Shown here: piece by piece, positions 21,104 through 25,027 of the stretch
Numbering within the stretch: the stretch's first letter is position 1
How the letters are laid out: the number at the start of each line of letters is the position of its first letter
Assembly: GCA_000961805.1 (NCBI GenBank)
Contig: LADV01000321.1
Coordinates: 1 to 25,027, forward strand
Source: Peptococcaceae bacterium BRH_c23
GTDB taxonomy: Bacteria; Bacillota_B; Desulfitobacteriia; Desulfitobacteriales; Desulfitobacteriaceae
Direction: 5' to 3'
DNA length: 25,027 nt
Translations under genes and position numbers: made by a program
Notes under the pieces: generated by a model
Seen by the model: only the letters and a program-made list of their open reading frames with translations
Told to the model about the DNA's origin: nothing
Databases searched by the model: none

Positions 21104-21217
21104 ACGAGGTGTGCCAAGAGCGGTAAGGGAGTGAAACCTGCACTCGCGGAATTGAATTTACAAGCGCTTAATGCCGGTAGGGAGTTCGCCAAGCAGCTTG
21201 TTAACGAGGCAGAATAG
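21104..21217 (+). pseudogene. C-terminal remnant of a 2-oxoacid:ferredoxin oxidoreductase gamma subunit
   Basis: Directly after the ptb TAG, in the same frame, 37 codons run to TAG 21217. They contain GVKPALAELNLQALNAGREF followed by AKQLVNEAE. The pattern ELNLxALxAGxxxAK is how gamma subunits of 2-ketoisovalerate/pyruvate ferredoxin oxidoreductases typically end. The rest of the gene, and any alpha/beta genes, is missing. A deletion joining ptb to the operon's distal end would explain this. Such oxidoreductases often accompany Ptb/Buk, because they make the acyl-CoA that Ptb uses. Identification rests on about 30 residues. Confidence 0.5.
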
Positions 21218-21280
21218 ATAGTAGCTTAATCGGATTAAGAAATCCTTACTTCAGGTGGAGTTTTAATTCCATTTGAACTG

Positions 21281-21319
21281 AAAAGAAGCTGGAACCTTTT
21301 CGAGGTGCCAGCTTCTTTT
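21281..21319. terminator. Bidirectional terminator after the buk-ptb operon
   Basis: AAAAGAAGCTGG (21281-21292) pairs perfectly with CCAGCTTCTTTT (21308-21319), with an inner ACCT/AGGT pair. T-rich on one side and A-rich on the other, it serves the convergent ptb and ribbon-helix-helix genes. Confidence 0.85.
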
Positions 21320-21425
21320 ATTGTGCCCAAACAATCTAATCATTCCCAAGAAATCAGCGGATATAATCTTCGATGCCAGTTTAAATAGCTTTGTTAGTAA
21401 CATCATAGGAAAGTGATAACACTTC

Positions 21426-21617
21426 TTATAGTTCTTCTGAATTCTCCGAATCATCAGAGCTAACTTGCTCCTTCAAACGCCCTGCACGTCGGACTGCGTC
21501 CCGGAGCAAAAACTCGATATGGGCGTTGGCACTTCGGAATTCATCAGCTGCCCAGCGTTCTAGAGCTGCATAAAGTTTGGGATCAAGGCGTAAGGGGAAC
21601 TGTTTTTTGCTTGCCAT
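21426..21617 (-). CDS. Arc-like ribbon-helix-helix DNA-binding protein
   Basis: 63 residues with the Arc/MetJ fold: a basic beta strand ([20 protein letters not shown]), where QFPLRLD supplies the DNA-contacting strand, then two helices ([20 protein letters not shown]), and an acidic tail. [13 protein letters not shown] is the usual helix-turn-helix core of this family. It lies 89 bases downstream of the SPFH gene on the same strand, a pairing I know from other bacteria as SPFH plus Arc-family proteins. The Shine-Dalgarno is weak (GGAT). Its targets are unknown; a palindrome in front of the SPFH gene is a candidate. No toxin gene is adjacent, so a toxin-antitoxin role is not supported. Confidence 0.78.
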   Translation of the reverse strand: MASKKQFPLRLDPKLYAALERWAADEFRSANAHIEFLLRDAVRRAGRLKEQVSSDDSENSEEL

Positions 21618-21706
21618 TAGTTATCCACATCCAATGTAAATCTGCTGCTTAATGCACGGCGCTAGCAAATTGTCGTTATGCTAAAGGGATATTGAATTGG
21701 AATTGG

Positions 21707-22546
21707 TTAATACATCGTTCCAGTATTAATCACAGGTTGAACTGCTCGCTCGGAAACAATCGAGACGAGGAGGTTATTGATCATAGTCGCTTTGCGCTCT
21801 TCGTCAAGTTTGACAACCCCATCTTTTTCGATTCGTTCAATTGCCATCTGAACCATGCCTACAGCGCCCTCAACAATGATTTGGCGGGCAGAGAGGATCG
21901 CCGAGGCTTGTTGTCTTTGCAGCATGGTGCCTGCGATTTCGGTGGCATAGGCTAGGTGGGTAAGGCGTGCTTCGCTAACTTCCACACCAGCCAGCCTAAG
22001 TCTTTGCTGGAGTTCATTCATTAATTCAGTAGATACCTCTTCAGGATTACCCCTCAGGGATAAACCATCTCCGTCAAAATGGTCGTAAGCGTAACGCGTT
22101 GCTACGTGACGCAAAGCCGTTTCACTTTGGATTTCTACGAATTCTTCATATTTCTCGACATCAAACATTGCCTTAGCGGTATCAACAACCCGAAAGACTA
22201 CGACGGCGGCAATCTCAACCGGATTGCCTTCAATGTCATTGACTTTAAGAGTTTTGCTGTTGAAATTTCGAACCCGTAAAGAGACTCCTTTGCGTATCGC
22301 TAACGGGACACTAAGCCACAATCCTGGTTCTCGAATGGTACCGAGATAGCTTCCAAAAAAAACTAGGGCATAGGACTTATTGGGTTGAACGACTAAAATC
22401 CCGGTTGCCAAGATAATGGCCAAGATAATCAGAGGAATACCCACTAAGTTTACCTGAACGACTAAGGCAATTCCACCGATCAAGAGGGCGAGCATAAAAA
22501 TCAAGGCTAGATAACCGTTGACGGCCCACGCTTTCTTTTCGATCAT
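21707..22546 (-). CDS. SPFH/band 7 domain membrane protein
   Basis: 279 residues. Two N-terminal hydrophobic helices (about 10-30 and 34-54: GYLALIFMLALLIGGIALVV and GIPLIILAIILATGILVV) precede the SPFH/band 7 domain. The domain motifs are PNKSYALVFFGSYLGTIREPG, VNDIEGNPVEIAAVVVFRVV and EEFVEIQSETALRHVATRYA. The later GVEVSEARLTHLAYATEIAG and MLQRQQASAILSARQIIVEG are typical of slipin/flotillin-like proteins that oligomerise at membranes and organise microdomains. ATG 22546 has GAAGGAGG nine bases upstream. It is the first gene of a two-gene unit with the ribbon-helix-helix protein. The exact cellular role is unknown. Confidence 0.87.
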   Translation of the reverse strand: MIEKKAWAVNGYLALIFMLALLIGGIALVVQVNLVGIPLIILAIILATGILVVQPNKSYALVFFGSYLGTIREPGLWLSVPLAIRKGVSLRVRNFNSKTLKVNDIEGNPVEIAAVVVFRVVDTAKAMFDVEKYEEFVEIQSETALRHVATRYAYDHFDGDGLSLRGNPEEVSTELMNELQQRLRLAGVEVSEARLTHLAYATEIAGTMLQRQQASAILSARQIIVEGAVGMVQMAIERIEKDGVVKLDEERKATMINNLLVSIVSERAVQPVINTGTMY

Positions 22547-22585
22547 TTAATGAATCCTCCTTCAAATTTTGATTACTTATTTTAA

Positions 22586-22620
22586 ATTGGTAAGCTGAGT
22601 ACCAATAAGTAATACCAATA
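22586..22620. promoter_or_regulatory. Palindromic operator candidate upstream of the SPFH gene
   Basis: ATTGGTA (22586-22592) and TACCAAT (22600-22606) form an inverted repeat with a 7-base spacer; a third half-site TACCAATA lies at 22613-22620, 13 bases after the second. This array lies 40-75 bases before the SPFH start. Ribbon-helix-helix proteins bind such repeated short half-sites, so autoregulation by the downstream Arc-like protein is a reasonable guess. Confidence 0.45.
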
Positions 22621-22728
22621 TGATATCACTTTAGTATCAAAATGTGAAGAGCCTTTTTGCTCATCCCTACTTAATTCATAAAGTTCACATGGAAAGTGCC
22701 CAAATCCCTTTTGCAAATGATTATTTTA

Positions 22729-22761
22729 TTAGGCCGCCTGCTCGAAAGTCAGGCGGCCTAA
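22729..22761. terminator. Strong hairpin between the SPFH and methyltransferase genes
   Basis: TTAGGCCGCCTG (22729-22740) pairs perfectly with CAGGCGGCCTAA (22750-22761), with a 9-base loop. The flanking T content is modest on either strand. It lies about 100 bases past the methyltransferase stop and upstream of the SPFH promoter region. Confidence 0.65.
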
Positions 22762-22856
22762 TTCTTATTAATGGGTACATTCGTTTCTATTTCATGGACA
22801 ACCTCTCATAAGTCACGATCGTTTTAGATGTGCTAAATTAGATAAGGCGATATTTT

Positions 22857-23731
22857 TTAAGGAGTCATGCTCACTTTGTTAAATTCTGACAGGGTATCGA
22901 AAAAAGCCTCCAGATTGGCGATGGGTGTTCCTGGTGGAATATCGCAACCAGACGATAAAACAAAGTTTGGATAGGGTTTCATCTCTTCTAGAAGGGTCAA
23001 CGTAGCATGTTTGACACTTTCTGGAGTACCTTCATTCAGTACCCTCGATGGGTCAATATTACCGAATACTAGGTAATCTCCAGGGATTTGGGGGATGATT
23101 TTTAGCATTTTAACGACATTACCGAAGTGATATCCTTTTGCCCCAGTGCTAACCATTGAATTAACTAGTTTTGTAACATAACCACAGTTGTGTAAAACAA
23201 TAAAGAACCCTTCGTCCTGCACAGTATCTACGAGCCTTTTAACATACTGAGAAGAAAATTCATCACACCAATCGGGAGGTAAAAGTCCAGCGCTTGGTTC
23301 AGGCAAAAGCACTTCATTGGCGCCAATATCTTTATAGGCTTGAGCATACTTGATGCTGTATTGAATGTATTTTTCCAACAAAATGTGTACTAATTCCGGA
23401 TCTTTCTTAACGGATTTTAAGGTTTTTTCCAGCCCCATTAATACCGCGGCCAGAGAGAAAGGACCCAGCATTCCGCCAAAAGTGGGACGATCAGTATAAT
23501 ACTGCGCAGCAAGTTCCGCCCCTTTTAGGAATACCTTGGCACGACCCTCGTTTAGGGAAGGAATACGTAGGGTTTCCACGGATTCTCTGTCACTCACCAA
23601 ATCCTTGGTTACTGTAGGAGCCTCAGTATCTACGAATTTCACTTCACTGCCGAAGGTTTCTGCTTCTGAGGTCAAATCATGCCGGTCATTGCGCCAATCA
23701 TATCAGGGAATGTTGTGATGACGGTTTTCAT
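22857..23731 (-). pseudogene. UroD-type (MtaA/CmuA-like) methyltransferase, frameshifted
   Basis: The main open frame (22857-23675, only a TTG start) encodes a uroporphyrinogen-decarboxylase-fold protein of the corrinoid methyltransferase group. DLTSEAETFGSEVKFVDTEA, FGGMLGPFSLAAVLMGLEKT, the zinc ligands in IVLHNCG (His-x-Cys), KGYHFGNVVKML, VFGNIDPSRVLNEGTPESVK and VLSSGCDIPPGTPIAN (third ligand Cys) are all present. The family normally has about 330-350 residues; here the first 60-70 are missing. Just upstream, in another frame (23672-23731), MKTVITTFPDMIGAMTGMI fits directly before DLTSEAE; the two would join if one GATT of a GATTGATT were restored. So the gene is broken by a frameshift near 23674, unless this is a sequence error. 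Methyl donors of such enzymes include methanol, methylamines and methoxy-aromatics. Confidence 0.72.
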
Positions 23732-24016
23732 AGTTTCAAGTGAGCCTGCCCGTCATAGATAGTCATTGCATTCTCACTAGTTCTGCCAAGCGCATTTATC
23801 TTTCTTAGATCATCTTCGCGTAAAGCAGTGATATCTCTTGTAATCTCCACACGCTTCAGATATCAAATAAATCATTTCATCATCATTCTTAATTGTTGGG
23901 TTATGTGGTGGGAGATCTGCCGGAACAAAACAGAAGAACTCTGAATTCCGATCTTTTTTTATTCTTTCCGTCTGTACCATTAGGGCGTTAAAATTAGGGC
24001 TGTTAATGCGGCCGAA
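23728..24016 (-). pseudogene. Broken coding sequence upstream of the UroD-type gene
   Basis: Two overlapping open stretches on the minus strand read like one protein split by frameshifts. Frame 1 (from 24016 to stop 23810) includes SPNFNALMVQTERIKKDRNS and CFVPADLPPHNPTIKNDDEM. Frame 2 (about 23860 to stop 23728) includes TALREDDLRKINALGRTSEN and AMTIYDGQAHL. The second runs up to and overlaps the ATG-containing fragment attributed to the UroD-type gene. They may be the original N-terminus of that gene, or pieces of a separate lost gene. I do not recognise the family. No good ribosome-binding site was found; frame 1 follows the MocR stop codons in the same register. Confidence 0.4.
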
Positions 24017-24019
24017 TCA

Positions 24020-25027
24020 TCACATTTCCAATGTTTCAATAATTTCCTTCAATGCACAAGTAAACTCAATGCAAGCTCCTTCTAGATCTTCTTCTGGCAT
24101 AGATTCAAACCCGAAGAGGAAGATGTTTTCCGGTGCTTTTTGCTGGTTCCGCCAATAGTCTTTCGTCCCATAAATTCCAAAGCCTCTCAATCTCATCTTC
24201 GTGATCAGACCTTCTTGACTCGTGCATCCCGGAATTTGTATCAAGGTATGAGAACCTGCCGGCACCGGAAAAATCTTAACGACACCTGCAAGATGTTCTT
24301 TTATCACTTTGTTAAATATTCCGTATTTTCTTCTGTTTAACAGCGACATCTTGCGTACATGTCTTTCGAGATGCCCATCTCTGATAAAATACGCCAGTGC
24401 CTTCTGATTATAAGTCGGAAGCGCCGAATAATAATACTTGTATTTATCTTCATATATTTCCATAAGTTTGTATGGGAGAACAAAATACGCACACCGAAGA
24501 GACGGAGAGAGAACCTTCGATAATGTGCTCAAATAAATTACATTCTGCCCAGTGCTCAAAGACTGAATAGAGGGAAGGGGTTTTTCTCCATATAAAAACT
24601 CATTGTCATAATCATTTTCAATAATATAGGCGCGGTTCTTTTGCGCCCATTCCAAAATCTGCAAACGTTTTGGCATGGATGTAGTGACTCCGGTAGGAAA
24701 TTGATGGGATGGCGTTAAGTAAAGTAGAGGACACATCGAGTTTTCTAGGTCATCAATATCGATCCCTAGATCGGTCATGGAAAGCTCTTTGATCGAATAT
24801 CCTTTATTCGTAAATATTCTTTGCATTCCAATAAAGCTGGGGTCTTCCACACCTATCGTATGTACTTTCTCATGTAACTCATGCAATATTTCGGTAATAA
24901 TATCCATAGCATATTGTGTGCCGGCGGAAATGACGATTTGCTCCCAACTGCATTTTACACCCCGACTGTTATTGATGTAATCGCACAGACTTTTCCGTAA
25001 TTCTACATTTCCTTTGTTGCATTCATA
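24020..25027 (-). CDS. MocR-type PLP-dependent transcriptional regulator (partial)
   Basis: The frame is open to the right edge of the window, giving 335 visible residues of the aminotransferase-like domain of a MocR/GabR protein; the N-terminal GntR winged helix lies outside. An ATG at 24907 is only internal. The PLP site is intact: GTQYAMDIITEILHE (cofactor loop), YLTPSHQFPTGVTTSMPKR, ENDYDNEFLYG (Asp to pyridine nitrogen) and STLSKVLSPSLR with the Schiff-base lysine (visible residue 171). Such regulators bind PLP and respond to amino compounds. It ends in two TGA codons and runs towards the broken UroD-type gene on the same strand, which it may have regulated. A plain aminotransferase is less likely given motif order. 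Confidence 0.82.
   Translation of the reverse strand, partial: YECNKGNVELRKSLCDYINNSRGVKCSWEQIVISAGTQYAMDIITEILHELHEKVHTIGVEDPSFIGMQRIFTNKGYSIKELSMTDLGIDIDDLENSMCPLLYLTPSHQFPTGVTTSMPKRLQILEWAQKNRAYIIENDYDNEFLYGEKPLPSIQSLSTGQNVIYLSTLSKVLSPSLRCAYFVLPYKLMEIYEDKYKYYYSALPTYNQKALAYFIRDGHLERHVRKMSLLNRRKYGIFNKVIKEHLAGVVKIFPVPAGSHTLIQIPGCTSQEGLITKMRLRGFGIYGTKDYWRNQQKAPENIFLFGFESMPEEDLEGACIEFTCALKEIIETLEM

Noticed and set aside
21263..21454. 63-codon minus-strand frame between ptb and the RHH gene
   Set aside because: It runs through the strong bidirectional terminator and overlaps the RHH gene; no recognisable features.
21426..22546. Toxin-antitoxin module based on the RHH protein
   Set aside because: The neighbour is an SPFH membrane protein, not a toxin, and gene order does not fit a type II module.

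Overview
The window looks like a chromosomal segment of an anaerobic, endospore-forming Clostridia member, most like the Desulfosporosinus/Desulfitobacterium group of Peptococcaceae. This is an inference from gene content: TRAP uptake plus CoA transfer of carboxylic acids, a buk/ptb pair, a MocR regulator beside a UroD-type methyltransferase, a spore-germination remnant, many GTG/TTG starts and moderate GC. No rRNA, tRNA or CRISPR array was seen, and no phage was recognised.

Layout. (1) 39-3984, plus strand: an iron-complex/cobalamin-type ABC importer (permease, ATPase, binding protein) leads tightly into a truncated TiaS-like protein (DDTD motif) and a small cysteine-rich protein; the last two have no assigned job. 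(2) 4136-5617: an NAD(P)-type aldehyde dehydrogenase behind an inverted repeat. (3) 5639-8518, minus strand: a kinase-fold protein and a large XylR_N/V4R/PucR-type activator. (4) 8961-13414, plus strand: a divergent TRAP transporter (dctP, dctQ, dctM) and a family I CoA-transferase. With the activator this looks like a sense-import-activate unit for an unknown organic acid, possibly aromatic. (5) 13415-13714: terminator, eroded transposase start and a palindromic repeat. (6) 13715-15876: a paired radical-SAM putative DNA-repair protein and its partner. (7) 16052-17995: the C-terminal stump of a GerAB-type germination permease, a small membrane protein and an NlpC/P60 endopeptidase. (8) 18304-18870, minus: a flavin-reductase-like protein. 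(9) 19123-21217, plus: butyrate kinase, phosphate butyryltransferase and, in frame after the ptb stop, what reads as the last 37 codons of a 2-oxoacid:ferredoxin oxidoreductase gamma subunit. (10) 21426-22546, minus: an SPFH membrane protein followed by an Arc-like ribbon-helix-helix protein, with a palindromic operator candidate upstream. (11) 22857-25027, minus: a frameshifted UroD-type methyltransferase, unassigned broken coding sequence, and a MocR-type regulator cut by the window edge.

The main theme is one well-formed catabolic locus (regulator, TRAP, CoA-transferase) and one energy-conserving pair (Ptb/Buk) among gene remnants: an IS, gerAB, a kor gamma tail, a UroD methyltransferase and a possible zinc-ribbon fragment upstream of dctP. 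The best candidate for an undescribed system is the ABC importer linked to the short TiaS-like protein and its Cys-rich partner.
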